The notes: generated from the letters alone by a model not told the origin. Positions 1-9,050 are shown, numbered from the stretch's first letter. The stretch: DNA of 64,000 bases from Nodosilinea sp. LEGE 07088 (GCF_015207395.1 NZ_JADEWX010000001.1:93397-157396); one strand, 5' to 3'. Program-made: numbers and translations.

Positions 1-208
1 AATCAGGAAAATAATTAAATTATGACAGTAAAAAATTATTTGAACGGACAATCTTCTGTCGATTTGGTTACATCAAATCTCCAAGATTATTGCGGTGGTA
101 TTCTTAAGTTTTTGTTGAGAGGTGTGAGAATATCAGCCATGTATTTAGGCTGCTTGCCTGGCTGCGATTCTCTAGTATTATTCACGGCTGACTAAAATAG
201 TGCTTTGG

Positions 209-240
209 TTGACTTGAGTTCTAGAGGAAGGGAAGAATAT
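209..240 (+). promoter_or_regulatory. Possible MerR-type promoter of the first merR gene
   Basis: A TTGACT -35 box at 209-214 is followed after 20 bp by GAATAT at 235-240. The over-long spacer is the hallmark of promoters activated by MerR-family proteins, and the site lies just upstream of a merR gene. The -10 match is poor and the dyad in the spacer is weak, so this is a suggestion only. Confidence 0.3.
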
Positions 241-269
241 TTAGCTGTAAGTGAATTCAAGCGTATATC

Positions 270-641
270 ATGTCAGCTCAAGATAAAAAACTCTTCTTTA
301 TTGGTCAAATTGCCAAACTGAGTGGCATCTCGATCACAACCATTCGCTACTATGAAGATTTGGGTCTAATCAAAGCATCAGGACGTACTGATAGTGGCTT
401 TCGCCAGTTTTCGCTAAAGGTTTTGTCATACCTGGAATTTATAAAACAATGTCAGAGCTTTGGATTGAGCCTTCAAGAGATCAAAGAATTATTCAGAATC
501 TATGACCAGCAGAGTACTCTTACTGACGAGACTAAGAGACGTCTAGAAGATAAAATCTTGATGCTTGATAATCAGATTGAGGCGCTGATAAGCTTGCAAG
601 CTGAGCTTAAGAAACTGCTCTCTGAAAGGATAAACCAGTAA
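270..641 (+). CDS. MerR-family transcriptional regulator
   Basis: A 123-residue MerR-family DNA-binding protein. Residues 8-45 form the N-terminal winged helix-turn-helix (IGQIAKLSGISITTIRYYE, then LGLI). A helical middle follows (FGLSLQEIKEL), and the C-terminal half forms the dimerisation coiled coil (residues 80-120). No cysteine pair or metal-binding loop is visible at the C-terminus, unlike the second MerR at 11815-12237. It may therefore sense something other than a thiophilic metal, or lack an effector domain. The gene stands alone, reading toward the EF-hand peptide. The family assignment is secure; the ligand and targets are unknown. Confidence 0.85.
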   Translation: MSAQDKKLFFIGQIAKLSGISITTIRYYEDLGLIKASGRTDSGFRQFSLKVLSYLEFIKQCQSFGLSLQEIKELFRIYDQQSTLTDETKRRLEDKILMLDNQIEALISLQAELKKLLSERINQ

Positions 642-1131
642 GTCATGGCAATTCCAAGTTTCATCGTTATTGGTTGACTGATACTGAAATCCGACTTGAT
701 TTCTGGAAGACTCCATGAAATTTTATATAGCAATTCTCATGCAAGTAAGGTGAAGCATGTCACCTTTAATTGTGCATTATGACCCTCGTTGTACTTCATC
801 TGACTTATCGAGTGTCAGTTCAGTCAAATGATATAAGCTAGGGTAATTTTCTTGGCGATTTGGTTAGTATAAGGCCATCAATGAGCTAAAGAAAATAAAA
901 ATTGAGTTTGCCAAAAAATTCTGGAATTTTTTAAATTAAATTCAGGTTTTTTCTATCTGACGGGAGTATTTAAGCACTCAGCTTAGAAAGCTAATCCTTA
1001 GGTTCTTAAGCTAATTTTTAAGTATAGAACAGGATACTTTAATGGGCTGTTTAGCATGGCGTTTTATCATAAGAGTATGAGTTGAGTAAAAGATACTTAA
1101 CTCTGCAAAAAATCTACTCTTATGGAGAATA
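642..1131. other. AT-rich intergenic region
   Basis: About 490 bases of AT-rich sequence without a convincing coding frame. The promoter of the downstream EF-hand peptide presumably lies near its 3' end. I see no repeat, structured RNA or copper-box direct repeat here. Confidence 0.5.
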
Positions 1132-1311
1132 ATGATGAAACAGCTTTTACTATCTAGTTTGACAGCTACGATGGCCCTATTGGCGATGACTCCTCTAGCT
1201 AGTGCTACTAGCCAAACTAATCTTCAGAATTCAAGCGCAGACTTGAATGGAGATGGAGTTGTCACTCTGCTTGAACTAAAAGAACACAATCGTGATTATC
1301 GTGGTGGCTAA
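1132..1311 (+). CDS. Secreted 59-residue EF-hand peptide
   Basis: A short gene of 59 codons starting at tandem ATGs (1132 and 1135), with a GGAGA ribosome-binding site at 1124-1128. Residues 1-25 look like a Sec signal peptide: KQ after the start, a hydrophobic LLLSSLTATMALLAM core, and a likely cut after ASA. The mature part of about 33 residues carries one canonical 12-residue EF-hand loop, with D37, N39, D41, G42, V43, T45 and E48 at calcium positions 1, 3, 5, 6, 7, 9 and 12. A strong terminator follows directly, so it is a complete monocistronic unit. The role is unknown. Inference: a periplasmic or extracellular Ca2+ (or other metal) binding peptide at the edge of a metal island. Confidence 0.75.
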   Translation: MMKQLLLSSLTATMALLAMTPLASATSQTNLQNSSADLNGDGVVTLLELKEHNRDYRGG

Positions 1312-1344
1312 AAAGTAGATTTAGGCAGATCAAGTGAAAAATAG

Positions 1345-1377
1345 ATGCAGGAATCTTTAGCAGGATTCCTGCATTTT
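1345..1377 (+). terminator. Rho-independent terminator of the EF-hand peptide gene
   Basis: A perfect 11-bp stem (1345-1355 paired with 1364-1374) with an 8-nt loop, followed by a short T run (1374-1377), lies 33 bases after the stop codon. Confidence 0.8.
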
Positions 1378-1399
1378 AGGATATTCCTAGATGTCCTAT

Positions 1400-1567
1400 C
1401 TTAGTGGTGCAGAAAACTTTTTTGAGTCTCATGATGGACAACCTGAACGGTCAGAATAGCAGCTGAAACCCATTGCCTTGGTTCGTTTGCCCGATAAACC
1501 TCAAGATCGCTGTCTCGGTGAGAATCCTTGATTTATAAGGGGTTCAGGAGTTTTCTGCACCACTAAG
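1400..1567. mobile_element. 168-bp MITE-like element with 19-bp inverted ends
   Basis: The ends are perfect 19-bp inverted repeats: 1400-1418 starts CTTAGTGGTGCAGAAAACT and its exact complement is at 1549-1567. The element is bordered by identical 10-bp direct repeats GATGTCCTAT at 1390-1399 and 1568-1577, which is what a target-site duplication looks like. The interior has no coding frame, so it is non-autonomous. Target duplications of about 10 bp are known from IS4- and ISAs1-type families, but I cannot assign this one. Confidence 0.8.
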
Positions 1568-1647
1568 GATGTCCTATTAAAACCTATTATTTATTTGATC
1601 TTAATTTGACTATCAGAACAATACTGTGTCTTGTAAATACTCTTATT

Positions 1648-2352
1648 CTAGCTAACTTGAGATAACTTACTAGTAGAGCAGTGTGAAACAGGTAGTCTAA
1701 GGACATAACCAACCCCTCGAACAGTTTGAATTAAGCGAAGTTCTCCAGCTGCTTCTAGTTTATGCCTAAGGCTACTAATGCACACATGCAGTACGTTAGT
1801 GCCACCCACAAATTCGTAATCCCAGATGGTCTCAAGCAGACGATCCTGTTCCATCACCTGTTTAGGATGACGCAGCAAGTAGCTTAGTAAATCAAATTCC
1901 TTAGGGGTTAGTTCAATCAGGCGATCGCCGCGATAGACATCGCGACTTTCGAGATCTAAAGATAAGTCTTCGAATGTTAGAGTGTTTTCCTTTCTTGAAA
2001 TTTTCGAGCACATCGCTAACTTAGCTCTCAACAGGAATTCGGTTAAGTTTAGAGGCTTAAATATATAGTCATCGGCTCCCCAGTCAGAAGCTTGTACCCT
2101 TTCGTTGTCAATGATAAGAATGATTTTTAGACAAGGATTCGTAGTACGTAGACGCTGACAAACTTCGATCGCGGATAAACCCGGTGCTTCTACATCTAAA
2201 ATCAGCAGTTTTGGTTGAGTCTTGCGCAACATAATAAAGCCAGACGTGCTATCAGTGTCTGTGAGAACGCTATGACCTTCTAGCTCAAGTTCTATCTGCA
2301 TGAGCTGACTCATTTTCTCATCATTAGAAATAACCAAAATATCAGTGTCCAT
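1648..2352 (-). CDS. OmpR/PhoB-type response regulator with atypical receiver
   Basis: A 234-residue regulator with a receiver domain (about 1-115) and a winged-helix DNA-binding domain (about 125-222, ending in the RGVGYVLR signature). The phospho-acceptor D53 (LLILDVEAPG) and the conserved K99 (FKP) are present. The acidic pair near the N-terminus is reduced to N10-D11, and the conserved Thr/Ser after strand 4 is replaced by isoleucine (LIIDNE), so phosphorylation switching may be altered. It has no adjacent kinase in the same operon. The RppA/RppB-like pair lies upstream on the same strand, and its own upstream region carries a TTTCAT-N5-TTTCAT box. Orphan status and degenerate pocket are observed; the function in metal response is inferred. 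Confidence 0.85.
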   Translation of the reverse strand: MDTDILVISNDEKMSQLMQIELELEGHSVLTDTDSTSGFIMLRKTQPKLLILDVEAPGLSAIEVCQRLRTTNPCLKIILIIDNERVQASDWGADDYIFKPLNLTEFLLRAKLAMCSKISRKENTLTFEDLSLDLESRDVYRGDRLIELTPKEFDLLSYLLRHPKQVMEQDRLLETIWDYEFVGGTNVLHVCISSLRHKLEAAGELRLIQTVRGVGYVLRLPVSHCSTSKLSQVS

Positions 2353-2766
2353 TTTGTCTACTCCTAAAAATCAATAGATCAGCACATAAATTGCTAGTAC
2401 TCAGCGGCGTAAATCTTGCCATCATCTTGTTGAGCAAGCTTCTATTCTGCGACAAGCGTGACACTTGCGCGGCAATGATAGGGATACTTCCGCCAAGCAG
2501 TACTAGATTCAGGGCTTTATGCTTGCTCTCCTATCCAGGTTAAGAGGATGTGATGAAACCATGATGAAATTAATTACTATTCATCAGCTAATTCCTGACG
2601 ATTTACGTTGAGCCTCTTATTTTGCGCTGATTTCCAAAGAGGTGATGAAGCCTGAAAGCCCTGTCTTACGAGAATTTTAGAGAATTGAGTATTAAAAACG
2701 GAAAGACTTATGCAGTACGATGTTGCGACCTGCATCATCCATCAACAGTCTAGTTCCCCCTTATTG
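2353..2766. other. Intergenic region between two regulator units
   Basis: About 410 bases with no supported gene. It holds the copper-type direct repeat at 2553-2569. Weak inverted sequences containing CTAGTACT lie near 2393-2400 and 2505-2512 and could be the edges of a decayed short element, but the match is too short to call. Confidence 0.5.
2553..2569 (-). promoter_or_regulatory. TTTCAT-N5-TTTCAT direct repeat (CopR-like box)
   Basis: On the minus strand two perfect TTTCAT hexamers are separated by 5 bp, an 11-bp period typical of OmpR-family dimer binding. The site is about 200 bp upstream of the response-regulator gene that starts at 2352. The same arrangement occurs upstream of four other metal genes in this window. 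Confidence 0.65.
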
Positions 2767-4173
2767 TTAAGCCCCCCTTGTTGAGATGGGTAAGCTAACT
2801 GTGAAAAGGCTACCTTGACCGAGCTGACTGTGTACCCAAATACTACCGCCGTGGGCTTGAGCGATCGCCAGTGAGATCGACAGCCCCAATCCTGAGCCAC
2901 CGCTTTGTCGTGAGCGGTCTTTTTCGACCCGGTAGAAGCGGTCAAAAATTCGCTGTTGCTCTTCTGGGGTAATGCCAACCCCCGTATCTTCTACCGTGAT
3001 GAGTACCTGCCGCTTTTCTCCTTCAGGAAATGTGTTGCGGACATTGTGTCGTAGCTGAACAAGCACCTTGCCACCTGCTGGAGTATGTTGCAGAGCATTG
3101 CTGACGATATTGAGTACCAGTCGGTAAAGATGGGCTTCATGCCCTATGACAACTATGCGGGGCTCAAGCGGTTGATCAAGGACCAATCGGATGTCACTGG
3201 ATAGGGCTAATGCCGCTAGTTCTTCTTCAATGTCACTCAGAATGTCTTGCAAGCAGCAAGGCGACATCTTAGCTGGTCTCTGAATGTCCAATCGGGAGAG
3301 CAGTAGTAGATCGCTGACTAATGTCGTCAGACGCTGAGTTTGACGAGTTGTAACCTGCAACATTTCTCGGGCGTCAGCATCCGAAATTGTGGAGAGTCGC
3401 ATTACAGACTCTGCTGTTGCCTGAACAGCCGTAAGCGGCGTCCGCAGTTCATGGGCCGCATCAGCCGTAAATTGCTGAATTTTTTGGTACGACGCTCGCA
3501 CAGGCTTGAGTGCTAATTCTGCTAGCCACCAGCTGGCGATCGCAATTAGGCCCATTGTGATTGGTAGGCTAAGTAAAATAATCCAGCGAATGGTTGCCAG
3601 GTAGTGAGCAAAGTCACCAAAAGATCGCCCCACGAGTAGAGTGGCTAATAGGGCATCACCTTCTAGCGTCTTGATAGGTAATGCGATCTGCCGATACTCG
3701 TTGTCCTCATCATCTCGTAGGGTCTGCCAAGCAGGCTCAGTATCTATAGTCGGTAAACCTGCAGGATAAATTCCAGCAGTTGCCATCAATTCTCCTGCCG
3801 GATCAAGCACTCGAATGTAATAACTACCTCGATACAACGTCCCGCCGTGATGGCCACGAGAAAGTTCAAAAGGGACCGGGCACCCTTCGCCCGCAACACA
3901 TAGGTTGGGCAACAAATTAGGCGATACTGCATCAATTTGCCCATCTGTCGTAAGCGTCTTTTCTAAGGCATCGTGAATCGTTTCAGCAACAGACTTGAGT
4001 TCACGATCGGCAGTTACCCGATGGGCATGAGCAATGGCCTCGTAAACCGCCAGCCCACAAACACTTAACACCAAAGCCATGACCCCGGTGTACCAGGCTG
4101 TGAGCTGCCAACGGCTGCGACGGAACAGCTTATTAGGTGTTGAGGCGGTATCCCATGCCATAGACAGTCTCAA
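2767..4173 (-). CDS. rppB: Sensor histidine kinase, RppB-like
   Basis: A 468-residue membrane sensor kinase. A first membrane helix lies at about 24-46, a periplasmic sensor loop at about 50-193 and a second helix at about 195-218. Then come the H-box with H241 (AAHELRTPL), N-box (N355, NALQHTP), G1 box (D396, DTGVGI) and G2 box (GGSGLGLSI, 425-433). The sensor loop contains C92, C98 and H108-H109, possible metal ligands. The start overlaps the end of the RppA-like regulator by 41 bp; a second ATG five codons in would shorten the overlap. With RppA and the DmeF-like exporter it forms a minus-strand operon. Cyanobacterial relatives sense Ni, Cu or redox state; the ligand here is inferred as a metal. 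Confidence 0.87.
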   Translation of the reverse strand: MRLSMAWDTASTPNKLFRRSRWQLTAWYTGVMALVLSVCGLAVYEAIAHAHRVTADRELKSVAETIHDALEKTLTTDGQIDAVSPNLLPNLCVAGEGCPVPFELSRGHHGGTLYRGSYYIRVLDPAGELMATAGIYPAGLPTIDTEPAWQTLRDDEDNEYRQIALPIKTLEGDALLATLLVGRSFGDFAHYLATIRWIILLSLPITMGLIAIASWWLAELALKPVRASYQKIQQFTADAAHELRTPLTAVQATAESVMRLSTISDADAREMLQVTTRQTQRLTTLVSDLLLLSRLDIQRPAKMSPCCLQDILSDIEEELAALALSSDIRLVLDQPLEPRIVVIGHEAHLYRLVLNIVSNALQHTPAGGKVLVQLRHNVRNTFPEGEKRQVLITVEDTGVGITPEEQQRIFDRFYRVEKDRSRQSGGSGLGLSISLAIAQAHGGSIWVHSQLGQGSLFTVSLPISTRGA

Positions 4174-4819
4174 TTAGATCATCGCAGCTATGTTGAGCCA
4201 ATTTACGTCGCAGTAGCCGTATCTGAGCCGCGACAACGTTGCTGTTGGGTTCGGCTCCAAATTCCCAAAGCTGATTCAGCACTTGGTCGCGAGTCAAAAT
4301 CTGGTTCGGGTGCTCCATGAAGTATTTCAGCAGCTGAAACTCTTTTTGGGTGAGTTCGATGAGCTCTTCGGCATCGCTAGAGTTGAGGAAGGCGATGCGG
4401 CGATCGCAATCTAGCATTAATGGCCCTACCTGTAGTTTACTGGGCTTAATTTCGGGCGATCGCCGTCGCAGGGCTCGCAGTCGGGCCAGCAGTTCGTCCA
4501 TGCTGAAGGGTTTCACCAAATAGTCATCGGCTCCGGCATCCAGCCCGGTAATGCGGTCTTCAATTTGGTCTTTAGCGGTGAGGATGAGGACGGGTAGGGC
4601 ATGGCGGTTTGACCTGAGCCAATTGCACAGCTCAATGCCTGACTTCCCGGGCAGCATCCAGTCGAACACGCCCACGGTGTAAAGCGACAGGTCATGCTCC
4701 AGGTAGGTCAATGCCTCATCCCCTGATTGCACCCAGTCCACCACATAGGCTTCTTGGGTGAGGGTGCGTTTGATGGCCTTGCCCAGGTCGGGTTCGTCTT
4801 CAACCAACAGAATGCGCAT
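4133..4819 (-). CDS. rppA: OmpR-type response regulator, RppA-like
   Basis: A 228-residue response regulator. The receiver domain has the full acidic pocket (E7, D8), phospho-acceptor D53, T81 and K103. A winged-helix DNA-binding domain (about 130-226) ends in the YGMGYRL signature. Sequence features match the cyanobacterial RppA/NrsR/CopR group. The gene overlaps the exporter gene upstream by 20 bp and the kinase downstream by 41 bp, so the three are translationally coupled. It is the best candidate in the window for binding the TTTCAY-N5-TTTCAY repeats found upstream of several metal genes, because OmpR-family dimers bind direct repeats with 11-bp period. That link is inference. Confidence 0.88.
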   Translation of the reverse strand: MRILLVEDEPDLGKAIKRTLTQEAYVVDWVQSGDEALTYLEHDLSLYTVGVFDWMLPGKSGIELCNWLRSNRHALPVLILTAKDQIEDRITGLDAGADDYLVKPFSMDELLARLRALRRRSPEIKPSKLQVGPLMLDCDRRIAFLNSSDAEELIELTQKEFQLLKYFMEHPNQILTRDQVLNQLWEFGAEPNSNVVAAQIRLLRRKLAQHSCDDLIETVYGMGYRLNT

Positions 4820-5804
4820 GGCGATCAGTAGCTTGGATTTTTACGTGCGAAGATTTGTCACGCTGAAAGTCTATACAAGGCTCACCATGACAATGATTGA
4901 CTTCAACAATTACATGAGAAAGGGCTGGAATATGGTTGAGCAGTCTTTTGTAATGTTCTGGAGCCTGAGGATAGTGGCTGACCAGTGAGATGGTTGCGGC
5001 TATATGATTTTGGCTCACATACCAGAGGTGTAAATCGGTGACTCGATTATCAGCATCGTCCTCAATAGCGGTCATGATATCTAGCTTAATTTGCTTATCA
5101 ATACCTCCATCCAGCAAGATTGAACTCGTATCACTCACCAAACCGTAAGCCCATCTTGTAATCAAACCTGCACCGACTAAGCCCATCACAGCATCTAGCC
5201 AAACCCAACCTAAAAACTTTCCGGCGAATAAGGCAATAATGGCCAGAACAGAGGTGAGTGCATCTGCTAAAACGTGAACGTAAGCAGCCCGAAGATTGTG
5301 ATCCTGGTGATGGTCATGATCATCGCTGTGGTGATCATGGCCGTGATCGTGATGATCCCGCAATAACCATGCACTGGCTAAATTGACGGCCAGCCCAAGC
5401 ACAGCCACACCAATCGCTTCATTGAATTGAATCGCTTGGGGTTGGAAAAGACGGGTGACTGATTCAAACGCCATGACAAATGCAATAACAGCAAGGGCTA
5501 CAGCACTAGCAAAGCCGCCAAGCACACTTACTTTGCCAGTCCCAAAGGTATATTTAGGATCTACCGCATGGCGGCGAGCATACTGATAGGCAAAGATTGT
5601 AATTCCGAAGGCGGCGACGTGAGTTGCCATATGCCAACCGTCTGCTAGCAGGGCCATGGAACCGAAAATGGTTCCAGCTACAATTTCCGCAATCATCGTA
5701 ATTGCGGTCAGTAACATGACGATCTTGGTGTTTTTCTCCGCACGATCCTGGTTAACAGAGAAATCGTGAGAATGCTGCCACTGTTCGAGGGTATGAATGT
5801 GCAT
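4800..5804 (-). CDS. dmeF: Cation diffusion facilitator, DmeF-like
   Basis: A 334-residue inner-membrane exporter of divalent cations by proton antiport. The N-terminal motif WQHSHDF and the TM2 sequence ADGWHMATH (D55, H58, H62) are typical of the DmeF Co/Ni subgroup; H177 and D181 form the TM5 half of the metal site. Between TM4 and TM5 lies a histidine/aspartate-rich loop (residues 150-169) that probably collects metal. A cytoplasmic dimerisation domain follows from about 225, including LHLWYVSQNHIA. The gene lies 72 bp downstream of the RND permease and overlaps rppA. Substrate (Co, Ni or Zn) is inferred from the subgroup. Confidence 0.85.
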   Translation of the reverse strand: MHIHTLEQWQHSHDFSVNQDRAEKNTKIVMLLTAITMIAEIVAGTIFGSMALLADGWHMATHVAAFGITIFAYQYARRHAVDPKYTFGTGKVSVLGGFASAVALAVIAFVMAFESVTRLFQPQAIQFNEAIGVAVLGLAVNLASAWLLRDHHDHGHDHHSDDHDHHQDHNLRAAYVHVLADALTSVLAIIALFAGKFLGWVWLDAVMGLVGAGLITRWAYGLVSDTSSILLDGGIDKQIKLDIMTAIEDDADNRVTDLHLWYVSQNHIAATISLVSHYPQAPEHYKRLLNHIPALSHVIVEVNHCHGEPCIDFQRDKSSHVKIQATDRHAHSVG

Positions 5805-5876
5805 AAAATTCCGGATTTCACTTAGTAGCTTCGACTCTTCAAAACCAAGTCCAGGAGAGCCTCACAATCCCAGACT

Positions 5877-8800
5877 TTACTTACCGATAACAGCTTCCAA
5901 CTTTTTCGGAGTCCGCCGTCGCCCCCGTCGCTTCAGCCATACCGTGGCATCGTCGATAAAGGAATACACCACCGGCACCACCACCAGCGTCAGCAGGGTT
6001 GAAAGCAGCAGCCCACCCAGAATCACCGTGGCAATGGGCGAGTAGGCATCCATGCCGATCTCCGGGAAAAAGGCCAGTCGCACGATCACGATCACGGTGG
6101 TGAGCGTGGTCATCGTGATCGCCTTCAGCCGCACCGGGCCTGCCATGCGAATGGCGACATCGCGGGGCACCCCTTCGGCTCGCTTGGCCAAAATCAGCTC
6201 TAGCAATAAGATTGCAGCGGATAGGGATAGACCCGACAAAATCACAATGCCTAGAATTGAGACACTCGACAGGGTCTGCTGAGCCAGGATGAGACCACCG
6301 AAGACGCCCACGAGCTGCAACGGCACCGATAGCATCATCACCAGCGGCTGAATGAAGGAGCCGAACTGGATCACCAGAATTAGGTAGATCAGCACCAGCG
6401 ATACCAGCAGCCCTTTCAGCAGGCGATCGAACTCGATCATCATGTCGGTCATGTCGCCCATGGAATCTACACCGTAGCCGGGGGGAAAGCTGAGTTCTTG
6501 CCCCGCTCGCATGGCGATCGCCATCGAAAGATCCATCGACGCTGGCCCACCCTTGCGGTAGTAGCCGTTGACGTAGACGACCCGCTTACCGTTGACATGC
6601 TCAACCAGGGTGGGGCCGCTCTGACGTTCCAGGGTAGCGACGGTGTTCAGCGGCACCTGCTGCCCCATCGACGTGGTGATGTAAGTCCCGGCCAGATTGT
6701 CCAGGGTGCCGCGATCTGCTTGGTCGTAGCGCACCAAAATGGAGTTCTGCCGCAGGTTAGGGCGGTTGTAGTAGCGCTGGGTGAAGCCCCCATTCAACGC
6801 ATAGCGGGCCTGTTGGGCCACCATGCGCACATCCAGCCCCAGTTCTTCGGCGCGACGGCGATCCACTGTGAGCTGGTATTCCGGCTGAGTCAGGGCCGAG
6901 CTGGTTTGGGCCATCACCAGGCCGGGGGTATCTTCGGCAATGCGCAACACGCCTTCTGCTAATCGGTGCAGCACCTCCAAATCTTCGCCATAGACCGCCA
7001 GCTGAATGGGGGCCGCAGAGGTGGCCATCACATCGACTCCCATTTCTTTGAGCCCAATCCGGCGCAGGCCGGGGATGGTGCGGCGGGCTTCGGCCTCAAC
7101 GCTGTCCATAATTTCCCAGATGTCGCGATCGCGATCGTTCTCCAGCGTCACGATCAGCGAGGCCGAGTTGACGCTGCCCATGCTGTAGCCGCTGAAGTAG
7201 GTGCTGTTGCGGGTCAGCTCAAAGCCCGTCTGGGCAGACACCTTGGCAATATCGGGCTGGGCCAGCAAGAGCTGCTCTAGCTGGTAAACGCTCTCATCGG
7301 TCTTGGCAAAGGAGGTGCCGGCCTCCATTTCCAGAGAGGCCATGAACTGGCCGGAATCTCCCAAAGGCATCATTTCTTGCGGCACAAAGGGATAGAGGGC
7401 AACGGCGAGGACGATGGCAGAACCCGCGATCGCTAGCGTGATTTCTCGGTTGTTCATGCAGCGATCGAGCAGCCAGCTATAGCCCTGCTCCAGCTTCTGA
7501 AACCCGACCCGCACCGGGGTCATCAGCCACTGTAGCCAGGTCTGCCGCTGCCGTCGCTCCTGGGGCGGCTTCAGCACAAAGGCCGCGATCAGCGGAATCA
7601 GCGTCACCGACACCACCAGCGAGGCAATGAAGGCAAACACCATGGGCCAAACGATGCCCACAAACATCAGCCCGGTTAATCCCCCCGCCAGAATCGTGGG
7701 CAATAGCGCCGCAATCATCACGCAGCTGGCCGCTGCGCTAGCCAGAAACACTTCTCCGGTGCCTTTAATCGCCGCCTGCATGGGTCGCAAGCCTGCTCTC
7801 AGCTTTTGATCAATGGAGTCGATGACGATAATCGAGTCATCCACCAGCTTTCCGATCGCCATCATCATGCCGATCAACGTGGACGAGTTGAGCGACATGT
7901 CAATGGGAATGAAAGGTAGGGTCGAGAGCGCCAGGGACGTGGGGATAGAGATCATAATGATCGCCGTCGCCCGGAAGTCCTCCAAAAAGACCAGAATCAC
8001 AATCCCGGCCAGCAGCACACTAATCATCAGCTCCTGAAAGGTGCTGTCGAGGATGATATTGACCAGATAGGAGTTGTCGTAGGCTTCCTCAAAACTCAGC
8101 CCCGGATTTTCGGCCTGAATCTGCTCCAGCTCCGCCCGCACCTGCCAAATTACCTGGGGCGAACTGGAGTCCGGCTTTTGAATAATATTTACCGCCAGGG
8201 CGGCCTCGCCGTTGTAGCGATAGCCGCTGCGGCGCTCCTCAAAGGTATCTTTTACCGTCGCCACATCGCGGACGTAGACCACCTGGCCGTCCTGCTCCAG
8301 GATGGGATAGTCCATCACATCGGCGGCACTCAGCGCCCGCTTGTCTGCCCGCACCAGAATCTCTGAATCTCCCTGGGTGAGTACCCCCGCTCCCTGGCTG
8401 ATGTTGTTGCCATCGATCGCATCCCGCACCTGCAAAATCGACAGTCCATAGGCCGCTAGCTGTTGCCGATCCACCACCACCTGCAGCTGCCGCCGATAGC
8501 CGCCAAAGATCGACACCGCCTGCACATTGGGCACCTGGGTTAGCCGATCGACCAGGGCATTGTCGGCAAACTCCCTCAGCTGCACCGAATCCCAGCCGTC
8601 CCCCTGTAGGGCCAGGGTCAACACCGGACGGTTCAAGGGGTCGATGGGCAGCACCCAGTAGGAGCGCGAGTTGAAGCTATCGAGCTCAATGTCTCCCTCT
8701 GCCGCCGTCATCACACTCTGCACGGACTGTACCGCTTTACTGATGTCGTCTCCCCAGGCAAACTGAATCGTCACCAACGACATATCCTGCTGGGAACTGG

Positions 8801-9050
8801 AGCGAATGAACCGCACGCCGTCCAGCACCGTCATCCGCTGCTCGATCGGTTTGCTGATGTAGGTTTCCACCTCCGTCGGAGATGACCCCGGTGCCATGGT
8901 CACAATGGACACCAGGGGACTTTCCACGTACGGCATCATCCGCACTGGCAATAGGAACAGCGTCAGCATCGAGAGCACCAGCACTGCAATGTACAAAGCC
9001 GCAACGATGACCGGGTGCTTGATCGACCAGTTGGTTAGGAAACTTTTCAT
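5877..9050 (-). CDS. RND efflux permease
   Basis: A 1057-residue RND inner-membrane pump subunit of normal family length, with two repeats of six helices and two large periplasmic loops. The first helix lies at about 13-35, and TM4 carries GKLVDDSIIVID with D404 and D405, the paired proton-relay aspartates of AcrB-like pumps. The classical heavy-metal (CzcA/CusA) TM4 signature is not visible, so the substrate cannot be read from that motif. The neighbours (metal-binding adaptor, YtkA-like lipoprotein, DmeF, CopA/CopB) argue for metal or metal-complex export. No TolC-type outer-membrane channel gene is in the window. It reads with the adaptor and lipoprotein on the minus strand. Confidence 0.88.
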   Translation of the reverse strand: MKSFLTNWSIKHPVIVAALYIAVLVLSMLTLFLLPVRMMPYVESPLVSIVTMAPGSSPTEVETYISKPIEQRMTVLDGVRFIRSSSQQDMSLVTIQFAWGDDISKAVQSVQSVMTAAEGDIELDSFNSRSYWVLPIDPLNRPVLTLALQGDGWDSVQLREFADNALVDRLTQVPNVQAVSIFGGYRRQLQVVVDRQQLAAYGLSILQVRDAIDGNNISQGAGVLTQGDSEILVRADKRALSAADVMDYPILEQDGQVVYVRDVATVKDTFEERRSGYRYNGEAALAVNIIQKPDSSSPQVIWQVRAELEQIQAENPGLSFEEAYDNSYLVNIILDSTFQELMISVLLAGIVILVFLEDFRATAIIMISIPTSLALSTLPFIPIDMSLNSSTLIGMMMAIGKLVDDSIIVIDSIDQKLRAGLRPMQAAIKGTGEVFLASAAASCVMIAALLPTILAGGLTGLMFVGIVWPMVFAFIASLVVSVTLIPLIAAFVLKPPQERRQRQTWLQWLMTPVRVGFQKLEQGYSWLLDRCMNNREITLAIAGSAIVLAVALYPFVPQEMMPLGDSGQFMASLEMEAGTSFAKTDESVYQLEQLLLAQPDIAKVSAQTGFELTRNSTYFSGYSMGSVNSASLIVTLENDRDRDIWEIMDSVEAEARRTIPGLRRIGLKEMGVDVMATSAAPIQLAVYGEDLEVLHRLAEGVLRIAEDTPGLVMAQTSSALTQPEYQLTVDRRRAEELGLDVRMVAQQARYALNGGFTQRYYNRPNLRQNSILVRYDQADRGTLDNLAGTYITTSMGQQVPLNTVATLERQSGPTLVEHVNGKRVVYVNGYYRKGGPASMDLSMAIAMRAGQELSFPPGYGVDSMGDMTDMMIEFDRLLKGLLVSLVLIYLILVIQFGSFIQPLVMMLSVPLQLVGVFGGLILAQQTLSSVSILGIVILSGLSLSAAILLLELILAKRAEGVPRDVAIRMAGPVRLKAITMTTLTTVIVIVRLAFFPEIGMDAYSPIATVILGGLLLSTLLTLVVVPVVYSFIDDATVWLKRRGRRRTPKKLEAVIGK

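Noticed and set aside
2393..2515. Short inverted repeat with CTAGTACT arms as a small mobile element
   Set aside because: Only 8 bp match cleanly and no target duplication is visible, so chance cannot be excluded.
2742..2978. 78-codon minus-strand frame overlapping the RppB-like kinase end
   Set aside because: Lies in another frame of the kinase ATP-binding region; no ribosome site and no recognisable features.
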